The notes under the pieces were generated by a model. The model made no database searches. It was given only the letters and a program-made list of their open reading frames with translations, and was not told where the DNA came from. A program made the position numbers and the translations under genes. From Pseudomonas aylmerensis (GTDB taxonomy: Bacteria; Pseudomonadota; Gammaproteobacteria; Pseudomonadales; Pseudomonadaceae): DNA of 64,000 nucleotides. The stretch covers positions 1 to 64,000 of the forward strand of contig NZ_MAUE01000041.1 of NCBI RefSeq assembly GCF_001702265.1, given 5' to 3'. The first letter of the stretch is position 1; every line of letters begins with the position of its first letter. Shown in pieces: positions 51,541 to 61,160 of this stretch.

Positions 51541-53094
51541 TTATTTAGTCGATTTCCCCAAGGCCTTGGCCACCAGTTGTTCATACAGTTCGGCGTAGGG
51601 TTCTACCGCCTGGCACCAGTTGAAGGGCTGGGTCATGGCGCGGCTGCGCATGGCGTTGAGCAGGCCCTTGTTGGCGAACACGCGGAACGCGCGGCTCAGC
51701 GCCTCTTCGTAGCTTTCTACCGTGGATTCATTGAACAGGAACCCGGTGACGCCATTCTCGATGGTGTCCGCCAGCCCGCCGGTGTTGCGTGCCACCGGCA
51801 GCGAGCCGAAGCGCTGGGCGTACATCTGGCTCAGGCCGCAGGGTTCGTAGCGTGAAGGCATCAGCAGGAAGTCACTGCCGGCGAACATGCGGCGGGCGTC
51901 GGTTTCGTTGAAGCCGATACGCACGCCGACCTGCCCAGGGAAGCGCAGCGCCAATTCACGCATGGCTTGCTCTTCTTCGGGCTCGCCGCGACCGATGATC
52001 GCGATCTGGCCGCCGTTTTCGACGATAAAGCTCGACACGGCCTCGGTCAGATCCAGGCCCTTCTGGTAGACCAGGCGCGAGACCACGGCGAACAGCGGGC
52101 CGGTGGAGTCATGCAGGCCGAACAATTCGCGCACGTGGCCGGCGTTGATCGCCTTGCCTTCCCAGTCGCCAATGTTGAAGTTGTGTGTCAGGTGCGTGTC
52201 GGTGGAGGTTTCCCAACTTTCATCAATGCCGTTGGGAATGCCACTGAGAAGGCCTTGCTGGGTCTTGGCGGCAAGGAAACCGTCGAGGCCGCAGCCGAAT
52301 TCGGGGGTGGTGATTTCCTGGGCGTACGTCGCGCTCACGGTGGTGATATGGCTCGAGTAGGCCATGCCGGCCTTGAGGAACGACATCTTGCCGTAGAACT
52401 CCATGCCTTCCTGTTGCAGCGCGTGGGGTGGAATGCCCAGCTCCGGCGTCGAGGCCAGGCTGACCACACCCTGGTACGCCAGGTTATGGATGGTGAACAG
52501 CGTCGGGGTGCGTGACCCACGCCAGTGCATATAGGCCGGGGCCAAGCCAGCGGGCCAGTCATGGGCATGCACCAGGTCCGGGCACCAGTGGATCTGTGCC
52601 AGGTTGGCGGCCATGTCGGCGGCGGCCAGGCCCAGGCGGGCGAAGCGAATATGGTTGTCGGGCCAGTCACGGCCGTTATTGGCGCCGTAGGGCGTGCCTT
52701 CGCGCTCATAGAGCTCAGGGCAGATCAGTACATAGATAACCAGGCCGTCCTTGAGGTCCATGCGCCCGATTTTGCACGGTGGCAGCGCGGCATGGCCGCC
52801 CAGTTCACCAATGATATGGATCGGGTTGTCACTCTCCATTACCTGCGGGTAGCCGGGGATCAGCACGCGCACATCGTGCAGGTGCGCCATGGCACGGGGC
52901 AGGGCGGCAGACACGTCGCCCAGGCCGCCGGTCTTGACCAGGTCGGCGAATTCGGAGGTGACGAACAGGACTTTCTTGCGATTTGGATTATGACTCGGGA
53001 CCGGCCGCACCGTGTTGAGGTCGACTAAAGCTGTCGACCCGCCAACTGGCTGACTAACACGCTCTCCTTGAATACTTGCAGCGGCACTGATCAT
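51541..53094 (-). CDS. glgA: Glycogen synthase (GT5)
   Basis: A 517-residue glycogen synthase that extends alpha-1,4-glucan from ADP-glucose. The KTGGLGDV motif at about 54-61 binds the nucleotide sugar, and the second Rossmann domain shows the C-terminal PSRYEPCGLSQMYAQRFG. The first 40 residues are a low-homology extension. I chose the ATG at 53094 (GGAGAG eight bases upstream) over the in-frame start at 53184. First gene of the operon glgA-treZ-malQ-treY-DUF2934. Trehalose/glycogen genes of this kind are generally stress-induced in pseudomonads. Confidence 0.93.
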   Translation of the reverse strand: MISAAASIQGERVSQPVGGSTALVDLNTVRPVPSHNPNRKKVLFVTSEFADLVKTGGLGDVSAALPRAMAHLHDVRVLIPGYPQVMESDNPIHIIGELGGHAALPPCKIGRMDLKDGLVIYVLICPELYEREGTPYGANNGRDWPDNHIRFARLGLAAADMAANLAQIHWCPDLVHAHDWPAGLAPAYMHWRGSRTPTLFTIHNLAYQGVVSLASTPELGIPPHALQQEGMEFYGKMSFLKAGMAYSSHITTVSATYAQEITTPEFGCGLDGFLAAKTQQGLLSGIPNGIDESWETSTDTHLTHNFNIGDWEGKAINAGHVRELFGLHDSTGPLFAVVSRLVYQKGLDLTEAVSSFIVENGGQIAIIGRGEPEEEQAMRELALRFPGQVGVRIGFNETDARRMFAGSDFLLMPSRYEPCGLSQMYAQRFGSLPVARNTGGLADTIENGVTGFLFNESTVESYEEALSRAFRVFANKGLLNAMRSRAMTQPFNWCQAVEPYAELYEQLVAKALGKSTK

Positions 53095-53353
53095 AGTTCT
53101 CTCCACGTGTTGGTCGGCTAGTGGCCCGCTGCCACTAGCTCCGTTGACCGCATCCTGCGGCCAGGCGCACAAGCGCAATGACAAACTGGCAAGGCGTATG
53201 CCAGTTGCACGGTTAGCTCAAAAAGAATGGATAGACGGCATCTGGTGTGAACCGCTTGTGCGCGCCTTACCCTAAACCTGACCTATGGCAGAGTTGGAAA
53301 GTTTCGATTTTTTCGCGGGGTTTTTGTTTTGAAACGGACCCATCGGTCATCAG

Positions 53354-53371
53354 TCTAGGACAGATCCTAGA
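53354..53371. promoter_or_regulatory. Palindrome in the glgA upstream region
   Basis: TCTAGGA-CAGA-TCCTAGA is a seven-base perfect inverted repeat about 260 bases upstream of glgA. On the minus strand the segment CCTAGACTGATG resembles an extended -10 of sigma-S promoters, but spacing and -35 were not verified. Apart from this and the repeat at 53549-53645, the gap 53095-53689 shows no gene. Confidence 0.35.
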
Positions 53372-53548
53372 GCCTGTAGGGTTTGTGGGGGATTTTTGTA
53401 GGACAAAATACTTGTAACGATATGCAAAGCTGGGAAAACGGGGGCGGGGTTGGTGGGCGGGGTAGGCGGAGGTAGGGTTGCAGGGGGTGTGACGGTGAAG
53501 TGCTCCGATGTGGTGCGTGGGGTGCATCAGGTTGGGCGGGGGGGCAGG

Positions 53549-53645
53549 TTTTGGGGCTGCTGCGCAGCCCAACGCAGGGCAAGCCTGCTCGCCACAGGGG
53601 GAGCGGCTTGCTGGGGGGGAGCGGCTTGCTTAGGGGGAGGGGTTC
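53549..53645. repeat. REP core with expanded GGGGGAGCGGCTTGCT tail
   Basis: TTGGGGCTGCTGCGCAGCCCAACGC (written here as a palindromic core from 53551) is followed by CAAGCCTGCTCGCCACAG-type sequence and then two to three degenerate GGGGGAGCGGCTTGCT units. It is the same core as at 1231-1255 and 10972-10997, here with a different tail unit and only one side present. Confidence 0.75.
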
Positions 53646-53689
53646 CCTCATCAAGTGTGTTTGCTAGGGGAGAATTGCTGCTCCCCCTT

Positions 53690-54643
53690 TCAGTTGAGCA
53701 GTCGGAGCGGGGCGTGATCGGCCCAGGCTTGGATGTCCTCGATCATCTGCTGGTAGAACTGCCGGTAGTTCTGCTCGCTGACATACCCCACGTGCGGTGT
53801 GGCCAGGACATTGTCCAGTTGGCGAAACGGATGGTCGGCGGGCAGCGGTTCTTCGCTGAACACATCCAGCGCGGCGCCGGCCAGTTGGCCGTTTTGCAGG
53901 GCCCGCACCAGTGCCTGCTCATCCACAATCGGACCGCGCGCGGTGTTCACCAGGCGTGCGCTGGGTCTCATCCAGCCCAGCGCCTCGGCATCCACCAGGC
54001 CGCGGCTGCGGTCGCTGAGCACCAGGTGGATAGTGAGAATGTCGGCCTGTTGAAACAACTCGCGCTTGCTGACCCACGTCACGCCCGAGGCGGCTGCGCG
54101 TTCCGGCGTGAGGTTTTCACTCCAGGCAATCACGCGCATGCCGAACACCTGGGCGAACTGCGCGACTTTCTGGCCGATGCTACCGAGTCCGAGAATTCCC
54201 AGGGTCTTGCCATACAGGTCGCCGCCCAGTCCCACCTGCCAGCCGCCCGCTCTCAGCGAGTTGGCTTCGGCCACCAGGTTGCGAGTGGAGGCCATGATCA
54301 GTGCCCAGGTCAGTTCCGGCGCGGCCTGTTTGTAGCTGTCGGTGCCACACACGTGGATGCCCAGCGCCTTGGCCGCCGGGATGTCGATGGCCGCGTTGCG
54401 CATGCCGCCGGTCACCAGCAGTTTGAGCTGGGGCAAGCCCTGCAGCAGGGCCTTGTCGAAAGTGGTGCGCTCGCGCATCACGCAAATCACCTCAAACCCC
54501 TGCAACCGCTCAATCAGGGTGGCGGTGTCCGCCGGGTAGTCGTGCAGGAAATGCACCTGGCCTACCGACTCCAGCACCGACCAGTCCACCACGCCACTGG
54601 CGACCTTCTGCCAATCATCAATGACTGCGATCTGTACCGACAT
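53690..54643 (-). CDS. D-2-hydroxyacid dehydrogenase family protein
   Basis: A 317-residue NAD(P)-dependent dehydrogenase. Rossmann motif GLGSIG (about 153-158), active-site Arg in NTARGPIVDE, Glu, and His in the C-terminal TPHVGYVSEQ stretch are all present, so it should be active. Such enzymes reduce 2-oxo acids to D-2-hydroxy acids. Substrate unknown. It starts 26 bases after an alpha/beta hydrolase start on the other side and is transcribed alone on the minus strand. Confidence 0.87.
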   Translation of the reverse strand: MSVQIAVIDDWQKVASGVVDWSVLESVGQVHFLHDYPADTATLIERLQGFEVICVMRERTTFDKALLQGLPQLKLLVTGGMRNAAIDIPAAKALGIHVCGTDSYKQAAPELTWALIMASTRNLVAEANSLRAGGWQVGLGGDLYGKTLGILGLGSIGQKVAQFAQVFGMRVIAWSENLTPERAAASGVTWVSKRELFQQADILTIHLVLSDRSRGLVDAEALGWMRPSARLVNTARGPIVDEQALVRALQNGQLAGAALDVFSEEPLPADHPFRQLDNVLATPHVGYVSEQNYRQFYQQMIEDIQAWADHAPLRLLN

Positions 54644-54669
54644 TCACGCGTGCCTCGAAAAAGGTTGGA

Positions 54670-55683
54670 TTAAAGGGCGTTCAAGCCCTGCAACAATGCT
54701 TTATTGAACTGTGCCGGTTCTTCCATTTGCGGTGCATGGCCCAGGCCCGGGAATTCCACCAGGGTGGAATGCGGGATCAGCTTGGCCACCTGCTTGCCGA
54801 GTACCGCGTAGTTGCCGAGCTTGGCCTTGACCTCCGGCGGCGCCAGGTCCTTGCCGATCGCGGTGTTGTCCGCGGTGCCGATCCACAGCAGGGTCGGCAT
54901 CTGCAGGTCCTTGAATTCGTAGTACACCGGCTGGGTGAAGATCATGTCGTAAATCAAGGCCGAGTTCCATGCCACCTGGGTATGGCCCGGGCCTTTGTTG
55001 AGGCCGGCGAGCATATCCACCCAGCGGTCGTATTCGGGCTTCCAGCGCCCTACATAGTAGGTGTTGAGTTCGTACTTGCGAATGCCTTCGGCGCTGAGTT
55101 TAAGCTCGCGCTGGTACCACTGGTCGACGCTGCTGTAGGGCACGCCGAGGGCTTTCCAGTCTTCCAGGCCAATGGGGTTCACCAGCCCAAGCTGCTCGGT
55201 CTGGGTCGGATAGAGCAGGGCGTAGCGGGTGGCGAGCATGCCACCGGTGGAGTGGCCGATAATGGTCGCCTGGTGAATGCCGAGCTTTTCCAGGAGTTGA
55301 TGGGTGTTTTGCGCCAGTTGCTGGAAGCTGTACTGATAGTGATCAGGCTTGCTGGAAGTGCAGAAGCCGATCTGGTCGGGCGCGATCACCCGGTAACCGG
55401 CCTCGCTCAAGGCCTTGATCGAGCCTTCCCAGGTAGCGCCGCAGAAGTTCTTGCCGTGCATCAGCACCACGCTGCGCCCGTTGGCCTTGCCGGTGGCGGG
55501 GATGTCCATGTAGCCCATCTGCAGGGACTTGCCCTGGGATTGGAAGTTGAAGTGCTCAAGTGGATAGGGGTACGCAAAGCCTTGCAGTTCTGGCCCGTAG
55601 GCAGGACCTTCAGTGGCTGCGAACACCGGGGTGACACTGGCGGTGAGCAGGCCGGCAAGGCAAAAGGTGCGGATCAGAGGCAT
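54670..55683 (-). CDS. Secreted alpha/beta hydrolase
   Basis: A 337-residue hydrolase with a signal peptide (LAGLLTASVTPVFA). Nucleophile elbow GHSTGG (Ser), oxyanion stretch HGKNFCG, acid region WIGTADNTAIG, and C-terminal GLGHAPQ His are present. Periplasmic or extracellular esterase/lipase-like activity is expected; the substrate is unknown. Distinct from the Asp-nucleophile hydrolase at 34471-35508. Confidence 0.87.
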   Translation of the reverse strand: MPLIRTFCLAGLLTASVTPVFAATEGPAYGPELQGFAYPYPLEHFNFQSQGKSLQMGYMDIPATGKANGRSVVLMHGKNFCGATWEGSIKALSEAGYRVIAPDQIGFCTSSKPDHYQYSFQQLAQNTHQLLEKLGIHQATIIGHSTGGMLATRYALLYPTQTEQLGLVNPIGLEDWKALGVPYSSVDQWYQRELKLSAEGIRKYELNTYYVGRWKPEYDRWVDMLAGLNKGPGHTQVAWNSALIYDMIFTQPVYYEFKDLQMPTLLWIGTADNTAIGKDLAPPEVKAKLGNYAVLGKQVAKLIPHSTLVEFPGLGHAPQMEEPAQFNKALLQGLNAL

Positions 55684-55728
55684 GGGCAGGGCTCCAGACG
55701 AGATGTCTCGGATGCTGTTGGGAGGCGA

Positions 55729-56172
55729 TTAAGTGGGGATTAACACCCACTGCAAGGTCAGGGCTGCCAGCACCCCGTAACGCACGCCCTTGGCCAGGGT
55801 CACCAGCAGCAGGAAACGCCACAACGGCTCGCGCATCACCCCGGCGACCAGCGTCAGCGGGTCACCGATGATCGGTACCCAACTGAGCAGCAGTGTCCAG
55901 TGCCCCCAACGCTGGTAATGGTGCCGGGCTTTGGCCAGTTGCGGGTCGCTGACCGGAAACCAGCGCCGGTGCTTGAAGCGCTCCACCCCGCGCCCGAGCG
56001 CCCAGTTCAGCACCGACCCCAGCACATTGCCCAGCGTCGCGACCACCAGCAGCCACCACAGGCTGTAATGCCCGCTCAGCAGCAGGCCTATCAGCACGGC
56101 TTCGGATTGCAGGGGCAGCAGGGTCGCGGCGCCAAACGCAGCGAGAAACAGCCCCAGGTAACCGGCAAGCAT
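55729..56172 (-). CDS. DedA/YqaA family membrane protein
   Basis: A 147-residue membrane protein of the SNARE-associated (VTT/DedA) group, YqaA subfamily: LGLFLAAFGAATLLPLQSEAVL, LGNVLGSVLNWALGRG and WVPIIGDPLTLVAG are the conserved pieces. Members help lipid scramble or undecaprenyl phosphate recycling and envelope stress resistance; the exact role here is not known. It begins 3 bases from the DUF411 gene stop on the same strand, so the two are one operon. Confidence 0.85.
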   Translation of the reverse strand: MLAGYLGLFLAAFGAATLLPLQSEAVLIGLLLSGHYSLWWLLVVATLGNVLGSVLNWALGRGVERFKHRRWFPVSDPQLAKARHHYQRWGHWTLLLSWVPIIGDPLTLVAGVMREPLWRFLLLVTLAKGVRYGVLAALTLQWVLIPT

Positions 56173-56175
56173 CGG

Positions 56176-56625
56176 TCAGTGTGCCGGGTACTCGGCCACC
56201 ACCACATCCTGGCCGTCGCGGGTCAGGCCGATGACCTGATACGCCTCGCTGCGACCTTCGACTTCCATGCCCGGCGAACCCATGGGCATGCCCGGTGCGG
56301 CGATTCCCAGCAGGTCGTTGCGCTTGCGCAGCGCCAGGACCTGCTCGGCGGGCACATGGCCCTCGACGAACTTGCCGTCGATCACGGCGGTGTGGCATGA
56401 GCCCAGGCGCGGCGCCACGCCAAGGCGTTGCTTGACGTCACTCATATTGGCTTCGACATGGTCATTGACCTTGAAGCCGTTGCTTTCCAGGTGGCTGATC
56501 CATTTCTTGCAGCAACCGCAGTTGGCGTCGCGGTGTACGTCGATGGGGATCAGGTCGGCGGCCTGGGCCAGCGTGGTGGTGAACAGGGCCGACAGCAGGG
56601 CCAGGCGCAGGGTGGTTTTCATCAA
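56176..56625 (-). CDS. DUF411 metal-binding protein (periplasmic)
   Basis: A 149-residue exported protein with a signal peptide (LRLALLSALFTTTLAQA) and the DUF411 CGCCKKW motif at about 36-42, plus CHTAVIDG and GMPMGSPGM stretches with Cys, Met and His that suit copper binding. DUF411 proteins accompany copper resistance genes. It is the first gene of an operon with the YqaA-like membrane protein. Confidence 0.85.
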   Translation of the reverse strand: MMKTTLRLALLSALFTTTLAQAADLIPIDVHRDANCGCCKKWISHLESNGFKVNDHVEANMSDVKQRLGVAPRLGSCHTAVIDGKFVEGHVPAEQVLALRKRNDLLGIAAPGMPMGSPGMEVEGRSEAYQVIGLTRDGQDVVVAEYPAH

Positions 56626-56733
56626 AAGGCTCGCAAGCAGGAAGTGGCGATTGGGATGGCGGCGATCATGACGACGTCATCGCAGGCAAGCCAGCGCCCA
56701 CCGGCGAGCAACCTTCGCGGTAATGTTTCAAAA

Positions 56734-57192
56734 TTATACGAAGGGCGGGTTTTCCAGCCGATGCTTGAGTTGGTCCAGGGCAATCGCGGACAACTCGATC
56801 ATGCGCTCATGCAAGGTGGCCAGCTGCAATTCGGTCTCATAGGTCAGCACGCGCTTGAACAGCGTGCCGCCGCGAAACGGCTGCAGGAAGTAGTGAATGG
56901 AGCCATCGACAGCGAGGGAGGTAAACACGGTCTTGAACTCGCCGGGGCGGCGGGCGACCTGTACGCGGTAACTCATGGGCACGCGCACGCCCAAGAGGTC
57001 GATCATTTCGGTAAAGCGCGTGCCGACGGGGAGTGAACCGGTGGTGCCGGTGTCGGCACTCAGGGATGTGGGGTGCCATTCGTGCCAGCGATCCGGCTGG
57101 GTCACATAGTCGTAGACGGCATCGATGGGGGCCTCGATAAAGCGTTCCTGACTGATCCGCTCCAAGCGGACTGACTGCTCTGCAGCGCGCAT
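56734..57192 (-). CDS. SRPBCC (START-like) family protein
   Basis: A 152-residue helix-grip protein of the polyketide cyclase/dehydrase SRPBCC family (RFIEAPIDAVYDYVTQPDRWHEWHP at the N-terminus; PFRGGTLFKRVLTYET in the middle). These bind hydrophobic ligands; the ligand is unknown. I chose the ATG at 57192, preceded by a perfect AGGAGGTG site; the longer frame to 57267 is not needed. Confidence 0.82.
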   Translation of the reverse strand: MRAAEQSVRLERISQERFIEAPIDAVYDYVTQPDRWHEWHPTSLSADTGTTGSLPVGTRFTEMIDLLGVRVPMSYRVQVARRPGEFKTVFTSLAVDGSIHYFLQPFRGGTLFKRVLTYETELQLATLHERMIELSAIALDQLKHRLENPPFV

Positions 57193-57270
57193 GGCACACC
57201 TCCTGTGTGGCTGTGAACTGTCAGAATAGTCCGACTCCCGCGCATTGCACGGGAGTATCCAGGCCATTTA

Positions 57271-59265
57271 TCAGCTCACCTTGAAACGCCCCATCAAGGC
57301 AATCACGCGTCCATTGGCGTCCAGCAGGGTCTGCGTATTGGTTTGCGTGGCATGGCCGCTCTGCACCAGTTCCTCGACCATATGTCGGATCTGCACCATG
57401 CTGCGGTTGATCTCCTCGGTCACCGCGCTTTGCTGCTCGGCGGCCGTGGCGATCTGCGTGCTGAGGTTGTTGATATGGCTGACCGAGCCTGCCATCTCGT
57501 CCAGGCCGGTGTTGACCCGCGCGGTGGCATCCGCCGCCGATTGGCAACTGGCCTGGGTGTTTTCCATGGCCGCCACCGACGAACTCACCCCGGTAGTCAG
57601 GCGCGCGAGCATCTCGTTGATCTGCGAGGTGCTGGCCTGGGTGCGCGCGGCCAGTGCTCGGACTTCGTCGGCGACCACGGCAAACCCCCGGCCTTGTTCG
57701 CCGGCCCGTGCCGCTTCGATTGCGGCGTTGAGCGCCAGCAGGTTGGTCTGGCCCGCAATCGCGCCGATCACGCCCAGGGTTTCGGTGATGCGCGCGGCGT
57801 CCTGGCGCATGTTCTCCACGGTGTGGGTGGCGCTGGCCACTTCGCCGATCAGGGCGCTGACACTGCTGGAGGCTTCGCCGACCACCACGCGGGAACGGTC
57901 GGCGTGTTCGTTGGCGCGTTGAGTGAACGAGGCGGTTTCTGCGGCGTTCTGCGCAACCGTGTCGGCGGTGGAACTCATCTCGGTGATGGCGGTGACGGTC
58001 TGGTCGGTCTCCGAGGCGTGGCGCACCAGGATCTGGTTGGTGTGCGCCGAGGTTTTCTGCAGTTGCTCAAGGCCCGACGACATGGCGCCGGTGGCCTGCG
58101 TGACCTCGCCGATCATGTTTTGCAGGTACACGATAAAGCGGTTGACCGAGTGGCCGATGGCGCCGAGTTCGTCTTCAGCGCGGATGGTGATGCGTCGCGT
58201 CAGGTCGGCGTCGCCGGCGGACAACGCGTCAATATTGGCTTTCAGCGTGTTCATGCGTTGCACCAATTGGCGGATCGCATAGGCCGCCAGCAGCACCAAC
58301 AGCAGCACCATGGGGATTTGCACCAGGGCCAGGCTGCCGAGCACGTCGTCGCGCTGGGCGGTGATCAACGAGGTGGGCAGGGCGGTCGCCAGGAACCACG
58401 GCGTGCCTTCGATGGGGCGCATATAGAACGTGCTGGCCACGCCCTGGTTGTCGAACTCGCTGCGCTGCAAGGCCTGCTCACGGTGGGCCAGGGCTTTGCT
58501 GACCTGGGCGGCAAATGCCGAGGTGCCGGTGAGTTCGCTGATGTTCTTCAACACCACCGGGCCACTGAGGCGCGTGCTGTTGCTGATGATCTTGCCGTCG
58601 CCTTCGACGATCAGCATCTGCCCGCCGATGTCTTTTTCCTTGCTGGCCACCAGCGCGTTGAAAAAGCCCAGGGTCACGTCAATGGTGGCGACGCCATACG
58701 CCGCGCCGTCCCGCTGGATCGCCATGGCGCAGTTGGTGCGCGGCTCCTGGCTGGCGTCGTCCTTGTAGGCGGCAGCCCAGGCGCATTGGCCACGCGGCGC
58801 GGCGAGGCCGCCCTTGTACCAGCTCTGGTCGTAGTAATTGGGAGCAGGGTCGCTGTTCCAGAACGTGTTCACTACGAGCTTGCCCGACGCATCGCGGTGC
58901 CAGAACGTGCTGTGCTTGTTGCGCCCCGGCGTGCGCTGGTTGGGCAGCGGCCAGATGCCGCCGCCGAAGACTTTCAGCTCGCCGTACTGGTCCACCAGGC
59001 CGGGCAGGACCTTGTCGATGGCATCGCTGTCGAGCAGCACAATGGTCTGGGTGATGCTGCGTTGCTGGGCCTGGACCTTGTTCAGTTCGCCCTGGATCTG
59101 CTCGGCCACTTCACTGATGCGGTTGAGCACCACCTGTTCTTCGGTGTACTGCAGCTTGGGCGCAACCAACTGGCCGATACCCACGACCGTCAAGACCAAT
59201 AACACCAGGACGAACAGCACCAGAAACAGGGTGTAGCGAGTTTGGATGGAGCGCAGTGGGGGCAT
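57271..59265 (-). CDS. Methyl-accepting chemotaxis protein with dCache sensor
   Basis: A 664-residue chemoreceptor. Membrane segment at 8-32, a periplasmic double-Cache domain (about 35-315), second segment around 315-335, then HAMP (about 340-395) and the signalling domain with its conserved hairpin tip NLLALNAAIEAARAG...GFAVVADEVRALA. In the Cache domain, NYYDQSWYKGG resembles the ligand-binding strand of amino-acid sensing dCache receptors, but the Arg and Tyr pattern is not complete, so the ligand is open. Single gene. Confidence 0.9.
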   Translation of the reverse strand: MPPLRSIQTRYTLFLVLFVLVLLVLTVVGIGQLVAPKLQYTEEQVVLNRISEVAEQIQGELNKVQAQQRSITQTIVLLDSDAIDKVLPGLVDQYGELKVFGGGIWPLPNQRTPGRNKHSTFWHRDASGKLVVNTFWNSDPAPNYYDQSWYKGGLAAPRGQCAWAAAYKDDASQEPRTNCAMAIQRDGAAYGVATIDVTLGFFNALVASKEKDIGGQMLIVEGDGKIISNSTRLSGPVVLKNISELTGTSAFAAQVSKALAHREQALQRSEFDNQGVASTFYMRPIEGTPWFLATALPTSLITAQRDDVLGSLALVQIPMVLLLVLLAAYAIRQLVQRMNTLKANIDALSAGDADLTRRITIRAEDELGAIGHSVNRFIVYLQNMIGEVTQATGAMSSGLEQLQKTSAHTNQILVRHASETDQTVTAITEMSSTADTVAQNAAETASFTQRANEHADRSRVVVGEASSSVSALIGEVASATHTVENMRQDAARITETLGVIGAIAGQTNLLALNAAIEAARAGEQGRGFAVVADEVRALAARTQASTSQINEMLARLTTGVSSSVAAMENTQASCQSAADATARVNTGLDEMAGSVSHINNLSTQIATAAEQQSAVTEEINRSMVQIRHMVEELVQSGHATQTNTQTLLDANGRVIALMGRFKVS

Positions 59266-59438
59266 GGGATTCGTCCTTACGAAGCGTTTATTGTCGACGC
59301 GGCTTTTTGGAGCTTCGTAGGGCTATCGGCGTGGATGGGCGGAGCTTTAGGTACGATGGTGCTAAATAGCTGGGGCTGACCAGAGCGAGGCCGACTACCC
59401 GCCGCGCTCCGTGTAGGAACCGATATTGAGGCGCCGCT

Positions 59439-60998
59439 CTACGTCCCACGACCTTGATCGCTAGGTGACCATAGGACGGTCTTCCTCAAGGGTTTGCCCA
59501 TCTCTTCATTCAGGGCGTTTTCGGTGAACGGTCTCGGATTGACAGTGCTCGGCGGTGTCGAGGGGTCATTGTCGAAATCAAAAGGTTCGGCATCGCTGGG
59601 CAGGCCAATGGCTTGACGTACTTCATTCCTGGCGAGACCCGATTCTCCCGGCGCTTCGCGGGTTTCCCCCGGCAGGAATGTACCTGTTGCGCCATTGTAG
59701 GCGGAGGCCACCTGAGCGAAGAGAGCGGTGGCGGGTACCCGTGTGTTGGTGCGGTCGGCGTTTTCGAGCGTAGCCGGCGAGTCAAAGTGAATGATGCCGC
59801 GATCGGCGCGGGCACCGGGCACGCCATTGGTGATCGTCCCGAAGGCCCCTTCGCCTGCGCTTTCGGACTCCTCAGGTGTCATGTTTTCCAGTCCAGTGCT
59901 GCCAAACAGGTATTCGTTACCGCCGTGGTTGATCGGCCGTATGCTGACCTTGGCGCCATTTATTGCCGCAAGTTCATCCATTCGCTTGAGTGCCTGTTGC
60001 CCCGTAGGTGAACTGCGCAGAAATTCAAAATCGTCGGCGACGCTCTGCTTGAACTCCTGTGCCTGGTCCTCGTTGACTTCTGGTGGGACGTCCACGCTGA
60101 AGCCGCGGTTGCCGGCATTGCTGGGTTTGACTTCGGTGAAAGCCGATCCTTGGGTACGGTCGAAACTATCCCCGGCCTTGGCGTAGATGCGGTCATTGGG
60201 CTGGTTGTTCCAAATGCTGTCTTTGCCTTTGCCGGTGTAGAACGTCGTGCGTGCGTTCCCGACCAAGTTGTCATCGCCATTGCCACCATGTGCAACGGTG
60301 TGCCCGCTGCCGGAGAAGAGCACATCGTCGCCGTCGCCACCGTCCATGTAGGTTTGCTTGGTGGCGGGGCCAGAGCCCGCAATGAGCAGGTCATTGCCCT
60401 TGTTGCCGTACATCACGCCGTTGCCGCTGCCGCCGATGATCGTGTCGTCGCCCTCGCCGCCGGCGGCATAACCCAAACCACTGCCCAACACCAGGGCATC
60501 GTTGCCACGCCCTCCGAACAGCCTGCTGCGACCGCCGCCAGCCTGGATGCGATCGTCACCATCACCGCCTTCCACTCTTGTACGAAGCTTGACGTCATCG
60601 TCGATGATGACCGTGTCGTCGCCGCCGTGGGTATCGATCGCCAGCTCCTGCTCGCGGTCTTCCTTGCTTTTGACGTCGAATACATGCGGTTTATCGTTGA
60701 TTGTGATCTGCAGCTTGTCATTCGGTAAATTGCGCACATGGACACGGTCAGCGCGATCACCGGTTTCTACGTGCAGGAAATTGTTCAGGATCTGCGGCTT
60801 TTTCGGGTCACTGGGGTCCCAGTCGATTGACCGGCTGATTTTGGTGCCACCTTCGTCGAACAGCACCTGTGTCCGGCGGTTAACCATGTCTGGCTTGAGG
60901 TCGGTCGGTGGGGTGTAGGGCGAGGTGGCTGTCTCGGGAGGCTTGGGTAGCTGGGCGTAAGGCTGGGTTGCCGAGGGGTTGGATGGCGTGGATATCAT
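59439..60998 (-). CDS. RTX-like protein with inactivated M91 metallopeptidase domain
   Basis: A 519-residue protein with no signal peptide. Residues about 110-290 hold calcium-binding RTX-like nonapeptides (GGDGDDR, GGRGNDAL, GGEGDDTI, GNKGNDLL, GGDGDDVL, GGNGDD). Residues about 310-500 align with the M91 metallopeptidase domain of the paralogue at 63190-64000, which reads LVHEVGHSYNGATG. Here the same stretch is LFAQVASAYNGATG: His, Glu and His of the HExxH zinc motif are Ala, Gln and Ser. It is therefore a likely pseudo-enzyme. M91 members include the NleD/HopH1 effectors. AAGGA precedes the start. No secretion system is nearby. Confidence 0.88.
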   Translation of the reverse strand: MISTPSNPSATQPYAQLPKPPETATSPYTPPTDLKPDMVNRRTQVLFDEGGTKISRSIDWDPSDPKKPQILNNFLHVETGDRADRVHVRNLPNDKLQITINDKPHVFDVKSKEDREQELAIDTHGGDDTVIIDDDVKLRTRVEGGDGDDRIQAGGGRSRLFGGRGNDALVLGSGLGYAAGGEGDDTIIGGSGNGVMYGNKGNDLLIAGSGPATKQTYMDGGDGDDVLFSGSGHTVAHGGNGDDNLVGNARTTFYTGKGKDSIWNNQPNDRIYAKAGDSFDRTQGSAFTEVKPSNAGNRGFSVDVPPEVNEDQAQEFKQSVADDFEFLRSSPTGQQALKRMDELAAINGAKVSIRPINHGGNEYLFGSTGLENMTPEESESAGEGAFGTITNGVPGARADRGIIHFDSPATLENADRTNTRVPATALFAQVASAYNGATGTFLPGETREAPGESGLARNEVRQAIGLPSDAEPFDFDNDPSTPPSTVNPRPFTENALNEEMGKPLRKTVLWSPSDQGRGT

Positions 60999-61160
60999 GA
61001 CAGGTCCTTTTTATCGACTCTTGAGGCGCCCCTGATGACGCATCAGGGCTGCTCTTACGTGGCATCGCGCCTGCAAACGTTCCTCTCGCCCGGGGCCGAT
61101 TGAGTGCCAAACGTTTCGTCGTGGGGGCGCCTCCCTCCAGGCGCCCCGTGGGTTTGGCGG

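Noticed and set aside
59417..59450. GGAACC followed later by CCCAC, resembling a type III hrp box
   Set aside because: Spacing is about 24 bases rather than 15-16, and it points away from the M91-like gene start.
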